Assembly: GCF_004331415.1 (NCBI RefSeq)
Contig: NZ_SJOP01000012.1
Location: 124,001 to 188,000 of the forward strand
From: Kosakonia quasisacchari
GTDB lineage: Bacteria > Pseudomonadota > Gammaproteobacteria > Enterobacterales > Enterobacteriaceae
Reading direction: 5' to 3'
DNA length: 64,000 nt
The stretch's first letter is position 1, and every line of letters begins with the position of its first letter. Below, one piece after another: positions 24,450 to 34,812 of this stretch. The position numbers and the translations under genes were made by a program. The notes beneath the pieces are model-generated. The model was not told the origin of the DNA. It made no database searches and saw only the letters and a list, made by a program, of their open reading frames with translations.

Positions 24450-25114
24450 TAGGCCTCGCTCCCTAACCATTTGCGCCCAATTGCCAGCAGTAACTGGCGC
24501 ATCAGTAGCGACAGCATCAGGTACAGCAGCGTGGTGACAAAATAGACTTCAAAACTTAAAAACGTGCGCGACTGAATCAGGTTGGCCATAAAGGTCAACT
24601 CTTCATAAGAAACTTGCGACACTACCGAGGAGCCCAGCATGACGATAATGCACTGGCTCACCAGCGCCGGATAAATGCGTTTCAGCGCGGGGGGCAAAAT
24701 CACCCGTAAGAAGGTTTGCGATTTACTGAGCCCCAATACGCGGGCAGCTTCCCACTGCCCTTTCGGCGCAACCTGGATCCCGGCGCGGATAATCTCCGTG
24801 CTGTAGGCGCCAAGGTTAACCAGCATGGCAATCAGTGCCGCTTCACCAGCGGTGAGTTTCAGCCCGAGGCTCGGTAAGCCAAAAACAATAAAGAACAGTT
24901 GCACCACAAAAGGCGTGTTGCGGATAAGCTCAACATATGCGCCCCAGATGGCACTCATCACGCCGGGTTTACCGCTACGCAGCGCCGCACCGACGATGCC
25001 TATCGCCACACCGCCAACCGTCGCCAGCGTGGTTAAGGTCACCGTGGTCCAAAGCCCTGCCAGCAGCTCTGGCCAGTACGGCCAGAGCGCGGCGAAATCA
25101 AGCGACGTCGTCAT
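24449..25114 (-). CDS. Polar amino acid ABC transporter, permease
   Basis: 221-residue HisQ/GlnP-type permease with about five hydrophobic segments and the EAA motif WEAARVLGLSKSQTFLRVI. It starts three bases after the binding-protein stop. Related to the next permease but distinct, so the transporter uses two different membrane subunits. Confidence 0.9.
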   Translation of the reverse strand: MTTSLDFAALWPYWPELLAGLWTTVTLTTLATVGGVAIGIVGAALRSGKPGVMSAIWGAYVELIRNTPFVVQLFFIVFGLPSLGLKLTAGEAALIAMLVNLGAYSTEIIRAGIQVAPKGQWEAARVLGLSKSQTFLRVILPPALKRIYPALVSQCIIVMLGSSVVSQVSYEELTFMANLIQSRTFLSFEVYFVTTLLYLMLSLLMRQLLLAIGRKWLGSEA

Positions 25115-25117
25115 GCG

Positions 25118-25903
25118 TTACGCGCCAAAGTTGGCCGGTAACGGCGCCTGCATCCATTTCTGTGACAAACTGTTGAGCTCGCCCTCTTTCAGCGCCTGCT
25201 CCACCAGCTTGTCGACTTCGGCTTTCAGCGCGGGTTCGTTTTTCATCAGCCCGATATAGCACGGCGAATCTTTCAGCATAAATTGGCTGACCGGGGCTTT
25301 TTGCGGGTTCTGCCGCGCGATCGCCGCCACCACTACGTTACCGGTGGCAAGGTACTGCACCTGGCCGGACATATAGGCTGAAAGCGTGGTGTTGTTATCT
25401 TCGTAGCGCTTCACGTCGGCATCTTTCGGCGCGATGTCGCTCAGCACCATATCTTCTACCGCACCGCGTGTGACACCAATGGATTTGCCGCTTAGTGCTT
25501 TCGCGTCAGTCACCGTGGACTCTTTCGGACCAAACACACCAAGGAAGAAAGGCGCATAAGCGCGGCTAAAGTCGATCACTTTTTCGCGTTCCGCATTTTT
25601 GCCAAGGCTGGAAATCACCAGATCGACTTTATGCGTTTGCAGGTACGGCACGCGGTTGGCGCTGGTTACGGGCACCAGTTGCAGTTTCACCTTCATACCT
25701 TTTGCCAGGTACCCGGCCATATCAATGTCGTACCCTTGCGGTTTGAGATCGGTGCCCACAGAGCCAAATGGCGGGAAATCTTGCGGTACAGCCACGCGCA
25801 ATACACCACGCTTCTGAATATCCTGTAATTGATCCGCCATGGCCTGCGAGGTGCAAGCCATCATTACTGTCGCCACCGCTGCAGCCTTCATCCACGTTTT
25901 CAT
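25118..25903 (-). CDS. Polar amino acid ABC transporter, periplasmic binding protein
   Basis: 261-residue SBP_bac_3 family protein. Signal peptide MKTWMKAAAVATVMMACTSQ ending near AMA. RGVLRVAVPQDFPPFG, GYDIDMAGYLA and DLVISSL are the family motifs. The start was chosen for GAGGTG six bases upstream. First gene of an operon lying between lysP and yeiE, which adjoin in E. coli; so the operon is an accessory insertion. Ligand unknown. Confidence 0.9.
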   Translation of the reverse strand: MKTWMKAAAVATVMMACTSQAMADQLQDIQKRGVLRVAVPQDFPPFGSVGTDLKPQGYDIDMAGYLAKGMKVKLQLVPVTSANRVPYLQTHKVDLVISSLGKNAEREKVIDFSRAYAPFFLGVFGPKESTVTDAKALSGKSIGVTRGAVEDMVLSDIAPKDADVKRYEDNNTTLSAYMSGQVQYLATGNVVVAAIARQNPQKAPVSQFMLKDSPCYIGLMKNEPALKAEVDKLVEQALKEGELNSLSQKWMQAPLPANFGA

Positions 25904-26035
25904 CGTCAACACCTCATCGTTCATGAAACAAAAGATTCTTTGAATCACTTTCTGCAACTAATGTGCCAATACGATATATTCCGACGGTGTGTGGAGTACG
26001 AGGTATTTAGAGGCTGAATCGAAGGTTGCAGCGCT

Positions 26036-26065
26036 GCGTCTGCACCACCAAAACGGTGCAGACGC
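26036..26065. other. Strong stem-loop between yeiE and the ABC operon
   Basis: GCGTCTGCACC and GGTGCAGACGC form an 11-bp perfect stem with an 8-base loop, 15 bases after the yeiE stop. No T tract follows on either strand. It may protect the yeiE mRNA end or separate the two units. Confidence 0.6.
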
Positions 26066-26080
26066 CTGCTGATGGTGCAA

Positions 26081-26947
26081 TCAAATCGCGCAGTAACGGA
26101 TAAAGCGATTCAATGCACTGGAGAGGTGCTTCTGACGATGGTGAATACGCCAAAGCGTACGCACCAGACGGGGTAACGGAATCGAGACTTCCGCTAAGCT
26201 GCCGGTTTCCAGCTGTTCGGCAATCACTCGCCGCGACAGACAGCTAATGCCCAAACCGTGGCGCACTGCATGCTTGATGGCTTCTGAATTCCCCAGTTCC
26301 ATGCCAAGACGAAACTGCGGCAAATGCGAGAGGAGTAAATAGTCGACGATTTCGCGCGTGCCGGAGCCGCGCTCACGCAGGATCCACGGCGCAGCGGCCA
26401 GTTGTTCGAGCGTTACGCGCCCTTGCAGCAGCGGGGATGACGGCGGCGCAAATACCACAAGCTCATCTTCCAGCCACGGCTCGGCGATAATCTCCGCCGT
26501 ATGGCACGGGCCTTCGATTAAACCGATATCGACGCGGAAATCCGCTACCGCGTTGATCACGTCCTGGCTATTACCCACGCTCAGCTCCAGCGGCAGATCG
26601 GGGAAATCACGACGGTAGTGGGCAATCACCTCCGGCAGGATGTAGTTACCAATCGTGCTACTGGCGAATACGCGGATGGCACCGTTATCTTCGCGAAACA
26701 GTTGCTCGATTTCCGTTGCCTGCTCCAGCGCTGCCAGCGCGCGGGGGTAGAGCAAACGTCCATGTTCATTGACCACCAGCCGTTTGCCAACGCGATCGAA
26801 CAATTGCACACCCAGTTGGCCTTCAAGATCGGTTAGCGCCGCGCTAACCGCCGATTGCGAGAGCGCCAGCCGCTGAGAAGCCTGGGTGGTGGAGCCGCTT
26901 TTCAGCACTTCTGCAAACACTTCAAGCTGGCGTAACGTTATATGCAT
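26081..26947 (-). CDS. yeiE: LysR-family regulator YeiE
   Basis: 288-residue LysR regulator, close to E. coli YeiE (293), but with a shorter C-terminus ending FIRYCAI. Helix-turn-helix in residues 1-60 ([20 protein letters not shown]). E. coli YeiE has been reported as a global regulator active in iron-limited growth, and related proteins act in sulfite stress. Divergent from yeiH with a perfect inverted repeat between them. ATG at MHITLRQ matches E. coli; a GTG three codons earlier is possible. Confidence 0.93.
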   Translation of the reverse strand: MHITLRQLEVFAEVLKSGSTTQASQRLALSQSAVSAALTDLEGQLGVQLFDRVGKRLVVNEHGRLLYPRALAALEQATEIEQLFREDNGAIRVFASSTIGNYILPEVIAHYRRDFPDLPLELSVGNSQDVINAVADFRVDIGLIEGPCHTAEIIAEPWLEDELVVFAPPSSPLLQGRVTLEQLAAAPWILRERGSGTREIVDYLLLSHLPQFRLGMELGNSEAIKHAVRHGLGISCLSRRVIAEQLETGSLAEVSIPLPRLVRTLWRIHHRQKHLSSALNRFIRYCAI

Positions 26948-26971
26948 AGAGGTCACTTACCACTTATAAAG

Positions 26972-26995
26972 ATTGATTATAAATATATAATCAAT
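26972..26995. promoter_or_regulatory. 10-bp perfect inverted repeat between yeiE and yeiH
   Basis: ATTGATTATA and TATAATCAAT flank AATA. It is centred 36 bases upstream of the yeiE start and 65 upstream of yeiH. It contains a T-N11-A LysR-type box and is the likely YeiE operator controlling both genes; this is inference. Confidence 0.65.
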
Positions 26996-27048
26996 TTTAC
27001 CTTTAAACCAGTTCGCCTTAACCTTTTCTCCATTGAAAGGAGAAGGTT

Positions 27049-28098
27049 ATGACAGAAATCACGTTACACACTCGACGCCACCCAGCCTGGCATTTTGTTC
27101 CTGGCTTGCTGTTGACCGGCGTGATTACCGCCGCCGCATTATGGCTTGGCGCTATTCCGTCGGTCGCGGGCCTTGGGCTGAGCGCCTTAACGCTGGCCAT
27201 TCTTATCGGCATGCTGCTCGGCAATACGCTCTATCCGACATGGCACCACCGTTGCGACAGCGGCGTGCTGTTCGCCAAACAGCACCTGTTACGGCTGGGG
27301 ATTATTCTTTATGGTTTTCGCCTGACGTTTTCACAAATTGCCGATGTCGGGGTCAGCGGTATCGCCATTGATGTGCTGACGCTATCAAGCACCTTTTTGC
27401 TGGCCTGTTTTCTTGGGCAAAAAGTATTTGGCCTGGATAAAAAAACCAGCTGGCTGATTGGCGCGGGCAGCAGTATTTGCGGCGCAGCAGCCGTGCTGGC
27501 AACCGAACCAGTAGTCAAAGCAGAAGCCAGCAAAGTGACGGTTGCGGTGGCGACGGTAGTGATTTTCGGCACGCTGGCGATTTTTATTTACCCGGCACTC
27601 TATCCGCTGGTTGGGCACTGGTTTAGCCCGGAAACCTACGGCATCTGGGTTGGCTCAACGGTACATGAAGTGGCGCAAGTGGTTGCAGCCGGACACGCTA
27701 TCAGCCCGGAAACGGAAAATGCCGCGGTGATTGCCAAAATGCTGCGCGTGATGATGCTGGCACCGTTTTTACTGCTGCTGGCAGCGCGTATCAAACAGCT
27801 CAGCCCGCAGCAAGGCGCAGAAAAAAGCAAGCTGACTATCCCGTGGTTTGCGCTGGGTTTTGTGGCTGTCGCGGTGTTTAACTCGTTTCATCTGTTGCCA
27901 GCATCGGTGGTGAACATGCTGAACACGCTGGATACGCTGCTGCTGGCTATGGCCATGGCGGCGCTGGGGTTGACCACGCATATCAGCGCGCTAAAAAATG
28001 CCGGGGCAAAACCGCTGGTTATGGGGCTGATCCTGTTTATCTGGCTGATTGTCGGCGGCGGTGCCATTAACCTGGCGGTTCATCACCTGATGGCATAA
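27049..28098 (+). CDS. yeiH: UPF0324 membrane protein YeiH
   Basis: 349 residues, same as E. coli YeiH, with about ten hydrophobic segments. The [19 protein letters not shown] and [14 protein letters not shown] motifs define the family. Function not established; sulfonate or sulfite related export has been suggested for relatives. AAGGAG precedes the ATG. Divergently arranged with the LysR gene that probably controls it. Confidence 0.92.
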   Translation: MTEITLHTRRHPAWHFVPGLLLTGVITAAALWLGAIPSVAGLGLSALTLAILIGMLLGNTLYPTWHHRCDSGVLFAKQHLLRLGIILYGFRLTFSQIADVGVSGIAIDVLTLSSTFLLACFLGQKVFGLDKKTSWLIGAGSSICGAAAVLATEPVVKAEASKVTVAVATVVIFGTLAIFIYPALYPLVGHWFSPETYGIWVGSTVHEVAQVVAAGHAISPETENAAVIAKMLRVMMLAPFLLLLAARIKQLSPQQGAEKSKLTIPWFALGFVAVAVFNSFHLLPASVVNMLNTLDTLLLAMAMAALGLTTHISALKNAGAKPLVMGLILFIWLIVGGGAINLAVHHLMA

Positions 28099-28169
28099 AC
28101 CACTACGTCTCCTCCCTGTTGACCCGCTATGATGAGCGTTTTCCTCTGGCGGGTTTAACAGGAGTTTTT

Positions 28170-29027
28170 ATGAAATACATTGGTGCGCATGTGAGCGCCT
28201 CCGGCGGCGTAGCGAATGCCGCGATTCGCGCAGCGGAGATTGGCGCGACGGCCTTCGCGCTGTTTACCAAAAACCAGCGCCAGTGGCGTGCCGCGCCGCT
28301 GAGTACGGAAACCATCGACGAGTTTAAAGCCGCCTGCGAAAAATACCACTTCGCGCCAGGCCAGATCCTGCCGCACGACAGTTACCTGATTAACCTGGGT
28401 CACCCGGTGGCTGACGCACTGGAAAAATCTCGCGACGCGTTTATTGATGAGCTGAGCCGTTGTCAGCAACTGGGGCTGACGCTGCTGAACTTCCATCCGG
28501 GCAGCCATTTAATGCAGATCCCCGAAGAGAAATGTCTGGCGCGTATTGCCGAATCCATCAATATTGCGCTGGCACAAACCGAAGGCGTCACGGCAGTGAT
28601 TGAAAACACCGCGGGTCAGGGCAGCAACCTTGGGTTTAAGTTCGAGCATCTGGCGGCAATTATTGACGGCGTGGAAGACAAATCCCGCGTCGGCGTGTGT
28701 ATTGATACCTGCCATGCATTTGCCGCAGGCTATGATTTGCGCAGCGAACAGGCCACGGCAGAAACCTTTGCGGAATTCGAGCGTGTGGTCGGTTTCCAGT
28801 ATCTGCGCGGTATGCATCTGAATGATGCAAAAAGTACTTTTGGTAGCCGCGTTGACCGCCATCACAGCCTCGGCGAAGGGAATATCGGGCATGACGCGTT
28901 TCGCTGGATCATGCGCGATGCGCGTTTCGACGGCATTCCCATGATTCTGGAAACCATTAACCCGGATATCTGGGCCGAAGAGATAGCCTGGCTGAAGGCG
29001 CAGCAGACCGCTGAAGCCACCGCATAA
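28170..29027 (+). CDS. nfo: Endonuclease IV
   Basis: AP endonuclease of base-excision repair, member of the SoxRS regulon in E. coli. 285 residues, same as E. coli Nfo. Zinc-binding motifs [19 protein letters not shown] and [11 protein letters not shown] are present. The start [13 protein letters not shown] has AGGAG upstream; a longer open frame to 28119 is not used. Converges with fruA, with a shared terminator. Confidence 0.97.
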   Translation: MKYIGAHVSASGGVANAAIRAAEIGATAFALFTKNQRQWRAAPLSTETIDEFKAACEKYHFAPGQILPHDSYLINLGHPVADALEKSRDAFIDELSRCQQLGLTLLNFHPGSHLMQIPEEKCLARIAESINIALAQTEGVTAVIENTAGQGSNLGFKFEHLAAIIDGVEDKSRVGVCIDTCHAFAAGYDLRSEQATAETFAEFERVVGFQYLRGMHLNDAKSTFGSRVDRHHSLGEGNIGHDAFRWIMRDARFDGIPMILETINPDIWAEEIAWLKAQQTAEATA

Positions 29028-29051
29028 AAAAAGGGCCGCTAAGCGGCCCTT
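29026..29051. terminator. Bidirectional terminator between nfo and fruA
   Basis: AAGGGCCGCT and AAGCGGCCCTT form a long stem. Seven A precede it, giving a perfect T tract for the minus-strand fru operon; the plus-strand side has TTCTCATTTT. Confidence 0.88.
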
Positions 29052-29077
29052 CTCATTTTCCGGGTGTCGGCAATTTC

Positions 29078-30769
29078 TTATGCTACTTTCGCGACGGCTT
29101 CTGTTTCTGGCCGTTTCAGGAAGGCATACACCAGACCCGCCAGCAGCGTACCCGCGACGATAGAGAGCAGGTAGCCCAGCACCGGCGTGATAGCGCCTGG
29201 GATCAGCAGCACAAACAGACCACCGTGCGGTGCCATCAGTTTCGCGCCAATCGCCATGGAGATAGCCCCCGTCAGCGCACCACCGGCGATACAGCACGGC
29301 AGAACACGCATCGGGTCGCGGGCAGCAAACGGAATTGCGCCTTCAGAGATAAAGCACAGACCCAGTACCAGCGCCGCTTTACCCCCTTCGCGTTGACCTT
29401 TGTCGAACTTGTTGCGTGCAACAATGGTCGCCAGACCCATCGCCAGCGGCGGCACCATACCGGCGGCCATAATTGCCGCCATCGGCGCGTAAGTTTGCGT
29501 ACTCAGCAGACCCACACCAAAAGCGTATGCCGCTTTGTTGACCGGACCACCCATATCGGTACACATCATGCCACCGAGGATTGCGCCCAGCAGGACGGCG
29601 TTAGCCGTGCCCATGGTTTGCAGCCAGGAAGTCAGGCTCGCCAGGATTTTCGCCACCGGCGTACCGATCAGGTAAATCATCGCCAGACCGACAATCAGGC
29701 TGGAAACCAGCGGAATGATCAGAATCGGTTTCAGCGCTTCCATACTTGGTGGCAGCTTCAGACCTTTACTGATGCCTTTCGCCAGGTAGCCCGCGAGGAA
29801 ACCGGCAATGATACCGCCGATAAAACCCGAACCGGTGCTGACCGCCAGCATACCGCCGATAAGACCCGGCGTCAGACCCGGACGGTCGGCGATGGAGAAA
29901 GCGATAAAGCCCGCCAGCACCGGCACCATCAGAGCAAAGGCTGAACCACCACCGATTTTCATCAGCGCGGCCGCCAGCGTGCCTTCTTCTTTAAACGCGG
30001 TAATACCGAATGCGAAGGAGAGCGCAATTAACAGACCACCGGCTACCACCATCGGCAGCATGTAGGAAACACCCGTCAGCAAGTGACGGTAGGCACCCGC
30101 ACTCTCTTTTTTACCTTCAGCAGCATCAGCAGAACCTTTACCCGCCGGCTGATAAGGCTTCGCTTCCGCGACAGCTTTATCCAGTTCCTGCGCGGTTTTC
30201 TTCAGCGCCAGACCCGTTGTTGTGCGGTACATCGGCTTACCGGCAAATTTCGCCAGATCGACTTCGATGTCAGCCGCAACCACCACCAGATCCGCCTGCG
30301 CAACCTCTTCCGGGGTGATGGCGTTGCCCGCACCCACGGAACCACGGGTTTCCACTTTCACCCACCAGCCGCGTTTTTTCGCTTCGGTTTCAATCGCTTC
30401 CGCCGCCATAAAGGTGTGCGCCACACCCGTCGGGCAGGCAGTGACCGCCACAATGCGTTTCGGGCCACTGCTGGTCACGGCTGTCGCCGTTGCGGCAGGC
30501 GCGACATACGCCGATGCGTGGTTTTTCGCTTCACTCAGGAACAGTTCCGGGTGGGCGACTGCGCGATTGATATCGCCCAGCCAAACCTTTTTCCCGTCCA
30601 GCGCACTGTCGCCTGGCAGCTTGCTTCCCAGTACGATAGCCAGTTCCGCTTCGCCTGGGTTATCAATAAATTGCAGATTTGCTTTCTGCGCCGCCGCGCC
30701 CAGCAAGGTCTTCGCCATATAGGCGCGGGCCTGCCCGAGTTCGGAGTCGATTATCAGCAGCGTTTTCAT
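29078..30769 (-). CDS. fruA: PTS fructose transporter EIIB'BC
   Basis: Imports fructose as fructose 1-phosphate. 563 residues, same as E. coli. A B' domain (1-90) leads to IIB with phospho-cysteine C112 in VTACPTGVAHT, then IIC with about eight to ten membrane segments from residue 230. Last gene of fruBKA. Confidence 0.97.
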   Translation of the reverse strand: MKTLLIIDSELGQARAYMAKTLLGAAAQKANLQFIDNPGEAELAIVLGSKLPGDSALDGKKVWLGDINRAVAHPELFLSEAKNHASAYVAPAATATAVTSSGPKRIVAVTACPTGVAHTFMAAEAIETEAKKRGWWVKVETRGSVGAGNAITPEEVAQADLVVVAADIEVDLAKFAGKPMYRTTTGLALKKTAQELDKAVAEAKPYQPAGKGSADAAEGKKESAGAYRHLLTGVSYMLPMVVAGGLLIALSFAFGITAFKEEGTLAAALMKIGGGSAFALMVPVLAGFIAFSIADRPGLTPGLIGGMLAVSTGSGFIGGIIAGFLAGYLAKGISKGLKLPPSMEALKPILIIPLVSSLIVGLAMIYLIGTPVAKILASLTSWLQTMGTANAVLLGAILGGMMCTDMGGPVNKAAYAFGVGLLSTQTYAPMAAIMAAGMVPPLAMGLATIVARNKFDKGQREGGKAALVLGLCFISEGAIPFAARDPMRVLPCCIAGGALTGAISMAIGAKLMAPHGGLFVLLIPGAITPVLGYLLSIVAGTLLAGLVYAFLKRPETEAVAKVA

Positions 30770-30785
30770 TATGCCTCTCCTGCTG

Positions 30786-31724
30786 TTAGTTGAAGGGTTT
30801 TAAGTCAACTCGCGCCATCATCGCGGCTAACTGGGTACGATCGGTAATACCTACGTTACTCTGACTTACCGCCAGTGCAGCAACAGCGGTGGCCAGGCGT
30901 AAAGTATGTTCACTGGATTCACGCATCAGCAGACCGTAGATCAGCCCGCCAACCATTGAATCCCCTGCGCCAACGGTGCTTACCACTTCCATTGACGGCG
31001 GTTTGGCGATCCATTCGCCCGAAGCGTTAACCCACAGCGCGCCTTCTGCGCCCAGGGAAATCACCACATGGGCGATCCCCTGTTCGCGAAGCGCATGAGC
31101 AGCTTCAATAACGTCCTTCAATTCTGGTAATTTACGGCCCGCCCAGATTTCCAGCTCACGGCGGTTCGGTTTCACCAGCCACGGCGCGGCTTTCAGGCCG
31201 GCTACCAGCGCATCGCGGCTGCTGTCGAAGATAATGCACGGGCACTGGCTACGCAGGCGCGTCATCCAGTCCGTAAAGGCTTCCGGGCTGACGCCAGACG
31301 GCAGGCTACCGCTCACGCAAACCATGTCGAACTGGCCAAGCCAGGTCAGCGAATCGTTAACAAAGCGTTCCCAGTCAGCCGGGGTAACTTCAAAGCCGGA
31401 GAAGTTAAAATCCGTCACTTCGCCATCTTTTTCCGTCAGCTTCACGTTGATACGGGTACGCCCCTGCACCACCTGAAAACGGTTGGCGATGCCCAGCTCG
31501 CTGAACAATTGCTGGAAACCATCCTGGTTGTCTTTACCGAGGAAGCCGCCCACGGTGACATCAATGCCAAGGTCTTTCAGTACTTTTGCGACGTTGATCC
31601 CTTTACCCGCAGCATGCAGGCCGGTAGTGCGCACGAGGTTCACTTCGCCGCGTTCAACTTCCGGGGTGAACCCCACCAGATCATAGGCTGGATTAAGGGT
31701 AATCGTAGCGACACGTCTGCTCAT
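30786..31724 (-). CDS. fruK: 1-phosphofructokinase
   Basis: Phosphorylates fructose 1-phosphate to fructose 1,6-bisphosphate. 312 residues; pfkB family with the catalytic Asp in STVGAGDSMVGG and an N-terminal TITLNPAYD. Its ATG overlaps the fruB stop by one base, so the two are coupled. Confidence 0.97.
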   Translation of the reverse strand: MSRRVATITLNPAYDLVGFTPEVERGEVNLVRTTGLHAAGKGINVAKVLKDLGIDVTVGGFLGKDNQDGFQQLFSELGIANRFQVVQGRTRINVKLTEKDGEVTDFNFSGFEVTPADWERFVNDSLTWLGQFDMVCVSGSLPSGVSPEAFTDWMTRLRSQCPCIIFDSSRDALVAGLKAAPWLVKPNRRELEIWAGRKLPELKDVIEAAHALREQGIAHVVISLGAEGALWVNASGEWIAKPPSMEVVSTVGAGDSMVGGLIYGLLMRESSEHTLRLATAVAALAVSQSNVGITDRTQLAAMMARVDLKPFN

Positions 31725-32854
31725 TATGCGCCCTCCCCGAGACCGGCAGCGATGGCTTCGCCAATCGCTTTCAGCGCCTGTTCAGCATCATCACCCTGCG
31801 CGGTGAAACGCAGGCGGTGTCCTTTTTTCACGCCAAGTGCAACAACTTTCATCAGACTACGTCCATTAGCTGGTTTGCCGGTACCGTCAAGGTTGGTAAC
31901 GGTAATTTCACTGTTAAATTGCTTGATAGTATTGACCAGCATGGTGCCCGGACGTGCGTGCAGACCATGTTCGTTACGCACGACAAATTCCTCGCTCAGC
32001 AGGTCTTCAGCAACCGCATCGTCACTGCTCAGCAACGCCAGAAGCGTGGCGGCGTCGGCATTCAGCAGCAGGCTGGTTTTATTGTTAAGCAGCAAATCGC
32101 TAAGGCGCTTGAGCACCGCGACTGGCTGTTCATCGGCCATGGCAACACTGACCAGCAGCGCCGCGCGCTCACCTTCTACCTCAAACGGGGTTGCTGCACG
32201 GCTCACCGCAACCGCACTCAGCAAGTTGCCTTCAGCACTGTCGTTCAGCCAAATGCCCTGACCGAGGTTCAGCGGTTTCTCGTTAATGGCGCGAGTAACA
32301 TATGCAGCATCAACCGCACCCGCCTCTTTCAGACGCGCGGCGTTCAGCGCTTGCAGCGTCGTCAGATCGCTGGCAGCGACATCGAGCGTTAAGGTTTCGT
32401 TATCCAGCTTGAGTGATGCGCTCTGTTTTTCGCCCATCAGCAATGCGCGCAGCTCTTCAGCAGAGGTGGCGGACTGCAACTGTGCAGCCACGGAATCATC
32501 GCTCAGCACATGCGTCAGCTGACGCAGCAAGCCAAGATGTTCATCGGAGCTGGCGGCGATACCGATGGCGACATACGCCACCTGCCCTTCGCTCCAGAGG
32601 ATGCCCTGTGGGAACTGGAAGACTTTCACACCGGTTTTCAGCACCTGATCGCGCGTGTCGGTGGTGCCGTGAGGAATGGCAATACCATTGCCGAGATACG
32701 TTGAAGTTTGCCCTTCGCGCGCCAGCATGCCATCGACGTAACCGTCGGCGACGTTACCTGCTGCTACCAGCGCCGCCGCAATCTGGCGAATGGCATCTTC
32801 TTTATTGCTGGCCTGCTGGCCTGGATGGATGTCCTGAACGGATAACTGGAACAT
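31724..32854 (-). CDS. fruB: PTS fructose EIIA-FPr (HPr-like) protein
   Basis: Cytoplasmic phosphocarrier feeding FruA. 376 residues, same as E. coli. EIIA domain with H62 in AIPHGTTD, a central linker domain and a C-terminal HPr-like domain with H299 in [10 protein letters not shown]. Start MFQLSVQD has GAGGGT upstream; an extension to 32953 is non-coding leader. First gene of fruBKA; two Cra boxes lie just upstream. Confidence 0.97.
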   Translation of the reverse strand: MFQLSVQDIHPGQQASNKEDAIRQIAAALVAAGNVADGYVDGMLAREGQTSTYLGNGIAIPHGTTDTRDQVLKTGVKVFQFPQGILWSEGQVAYVAIGIAASSDEHLGLLRQLTHVLSDDSVAAQLQSATSAEELRALLMGEKQSASLKLDNETLTLDVAASDLTTLQALNAARLKEAGAVDAAYVTRAINEKPLNLGQGIWLNDSAEGNLLSAVAVSRAATPFEVEGERAALLVSVAMADEQPVAVLKRLSDLLLNNKTSLLLNADAATLLALLSSDDAVAEDLLSEEFVVRNEHGLHARPGTMLVNTIKQFNSEITVTNLDGTGKPANGRSLMKVVALGVKKGHRLRFTAQGDDAEQALKAIGEAIAAGLGEGA

Positions 32855-32873
32855 GTGACCCTCGCTCGCTGAT

Positions 32874-32885
32874 TGAATCGTTTCA
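32874..32885. promoter_or_regulatory. Cra (FruR) box, fruB proximal
   Basis: TGAATCGTTTCA, one mismatch from the palindrome TGAAACGTTTCA, 20 bases upstream of the fruB start. Confidence 0.85.
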
Positions 32886-32940
32886 GCTAAGTTGAGAAAT
32901 AATGCGTCACCGCCGTTGTTCAGACATGACGTGATGACGC

Positions 32941-32952
32941 TGAAACGTTTCA
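32941..32952. promoter_or_regulatory. Cra (FruR) box, fruB distal
   Basis: TGAAACGTTTCA, the perfect Cra palindrome. Two boxes about 67 bases apart match the two-operator arrangement of E. coli fruB. Confidence 0.9.
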
Positions 32953-33217
32953 AGGAGCATTCACTTTTTTTCTTCCGTAAGCAAGAATTCTCTCAATTGG
33001 CGTTGCAGAATTTTGAGGTTCAGCACATTTCGACCACGCATAAGGCAAATTTGCTGAAGCAATCTTTCTGTTCAGCAATCCACTTTCAGCTTTCATCAGC
33101 TTTAATAAAAAGGCTGGAAAGAGGGTTGGATTTTTTGTGATGAATTTTGCTTAGCATGCTGTGTTTTTTTCATGCAGCGGCGTACACTCCGCGTCTCGCT
33201 ATTGGATCTCATTTAAC

Positions 33218-34399
33218 ATGCAAAATTCTCCCGCCGCTGCACGTCCCGGCGCTTTTGATTTCACCTCAACGGCATTCCTGATTGTCGCTTTTTTAACGGG
33301 GATTGCCGGTGCGCTGCAAACGCCGACCCTGAGCCTGTTTTTAACCAATGAAGTGCACGTTCGCCCGGCGATGGTGGGTTTCTTTTTCACCGGCAGCGCT
33401 GTGATTGGCATTCTGGTGAGCCAGTTTCTTGCCGGACGCTCCGATCGCAAAGGCGATCGCAAAACGCTGATTGTTTTCTGTTGCCTGCTCGGCGTGCTGG
33501 CCTGTGCACTGTTCGCCTGGAACCGTAACTACTTTGTTTTACTGTTCATCGGGGTGTTCCTCAGCAGCTTCGGCTCGACAGCGAACCCGCAAATGTTTGC
33601 ACTCGCGCGTGAGTATGCGGATCGCACCGGGCGTGAAGCCGTGATGTTCAGCTCGATCCTGCGCGCGCAAGTATCACTGGCGTGGGTGATTGGCCCGCCT
33701 CTGGCCTACGCGCTGGCGATGGGCTTTGGTTTCTCCGCCATGTATTTATGCGCGGCGGCAGCCTTTATTGTCTGCGGTGCAATGGTGTGGCTGTTCCTGC
33801 CAACCATGCGTAAAGAGCCAAAGCTGAAATCTGCGGTGATGGAAGCGCCACGCACTCACCGCCGCGATGCGCTGCTATTGTTCGTGATTTGTACGCTGAT
33901 GTGGGGCACCAACAGCCTTTATATTATTAATATGCCGCTGTTCATTATTGATGAGCTGCATCTGCCAGAGAAACTGGCGGGCGTAATGATGGGCACCGCT
34001 GCCGGGCTGGAAATCCCCACCATGCTGATTGCCGGGTATTACGCAAAGCGCTTCGGCAAACGCTTTCTGATGCGCGTTAGCGCCGTAGCGGGCATCTTTT
34101 TTTATGCAGGAATGCTGACGGTGCACACGCCCGTGGTACTGCTTGCTTTACAGCTGCTGAACGCTATTTATATCGGGATTCTCGCCGGGATTGGCATGCT
34201 CTATTTTCAGGATTTAATGCCGGGCCAGGCGGGTTCAGCCACCACCCTTTATACTAATACCACGCGCGTCGGCTGGATCATCGCCGGTTCGCTGGCTGGT
34301 GTAGTGGCAGAGATCTGGAGTTATCACGCCGTGTTCTGGATTGCGCTGGCGATGACGCTGGCTACGCAGGTTTGCCTGAGCCGGATCAAGGATATTTAA
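33218..34399 (+). CDS. setB: Sugar efflux transporter SetB
   Basis: MFS exporter of lactose and glucose-type sugars. 393 residues, same as E. coli SetB, with twelve hydrophobic segments. [10 protein letters not shown] is the loop 2-3 motif. Start at MQNSPAA matches E. coli. Its stop overlaps that of yeiW on the other strand. Confidence 0.95.
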   Translation: MQNSPAAARPGAFDFTSTAFLIVAFLTGIAGALQTPTLSLFLTNEVHVRPAMVGFFFTGSAVIGILVSQFLAGRSDRKGDRKTLIVFCCLLGVLACALFAWNRNYFVLLFIGVFLSSFGSTANPQMFALAREYADRTGREAVMFSSILRAQVSLAWVIGPPLAYALAMGFGFSAMYLCAAAAFIVCGAMVWLFLPTMRKEPKLKSAVMEAPRTHRRDALLLFVICTLMWGTNSLYIINMPLFIIDELHLPEKLAGVMMGTAAGLEIPTMLIAGYYAKRFGKRFLMRVSAVAGIFFYAGMLTVHTPVVLLALQLLNAIYIGILAGIGMLYFQDLMPGQAGSATTLYTNTTRVGWIIAGSLAGVVAEIWSYHAVFWIALAMTLATQVCLSRIKDI

Positions 34400-34650
34400 G
34401 GTGCGGTTTGTTGCTCAAGATCGAGCAGATACACCATCGCCTGCTCACGGTTTGCGCCGCACATTTCACGGCTCGGTTGCAGCCCGGCGCACACGTTTGG
34501 GCGCAGCGGCGAGCCGAATATCTTGCAGCGCTTTTGCGCGTCGAGCTGAACGCAGGGCGTATTGGCCGGTTTCCCGTCAGGCATGCCGGGTATCGGGCTA
34601 CTGATGGACGGGGCGGTACAGCAAGCTCCGCAGTCCGGGCGGCATTCCAT
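34396..34650 (-). CDS. yeiW: YkgJ-family cysteine cluster protein YeiW
   Basis: 84 residues with the cysteine pattern [23 protein letters not shown] and MCG typical of the UPF0153/YkgJ family, thought to bind zinc or iron. Very close to E. coli YeiW. Role unknown. Convergent with setB, sharing the last three bases. Confidence 0.9.
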   Translation of the reverse strand: MECRPDCGACCTAPSISSPIPGMPDGKPANTPCVQLDAQKRCKIFGSPLRPNVCAGLQPSREMCGANREQAMVYLLDLEQQTAP

Positions 34651-34812
34651 AAACGTTCTCTGTTATCAGGCGCGCGGGGCTGCGCGTGCAGGCGCAAGCT
34701 ACCATCTTTTGCCCTCTGAACGCAAAACTCTCCGATTCCACTTGCCTGAAAAGTCCCTCGCGAGTAGTTTGTCGCGATATTTTCGTCATTTTCAATTTAC
34801 AGGACCCTTGCA

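Larger units (their letters stand above)
32855..33217. other. Divergent regulatory region between fruB and setB
   Basis: 363 bases with no gene. Holds two Cra boxes on the fruB side. The setB side is AT-rich, with an AGCATG...CATGCA repeat near 33155-33176 that could be part of the setB promoter region. No RNA gene seen. Confidence 0.6.
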
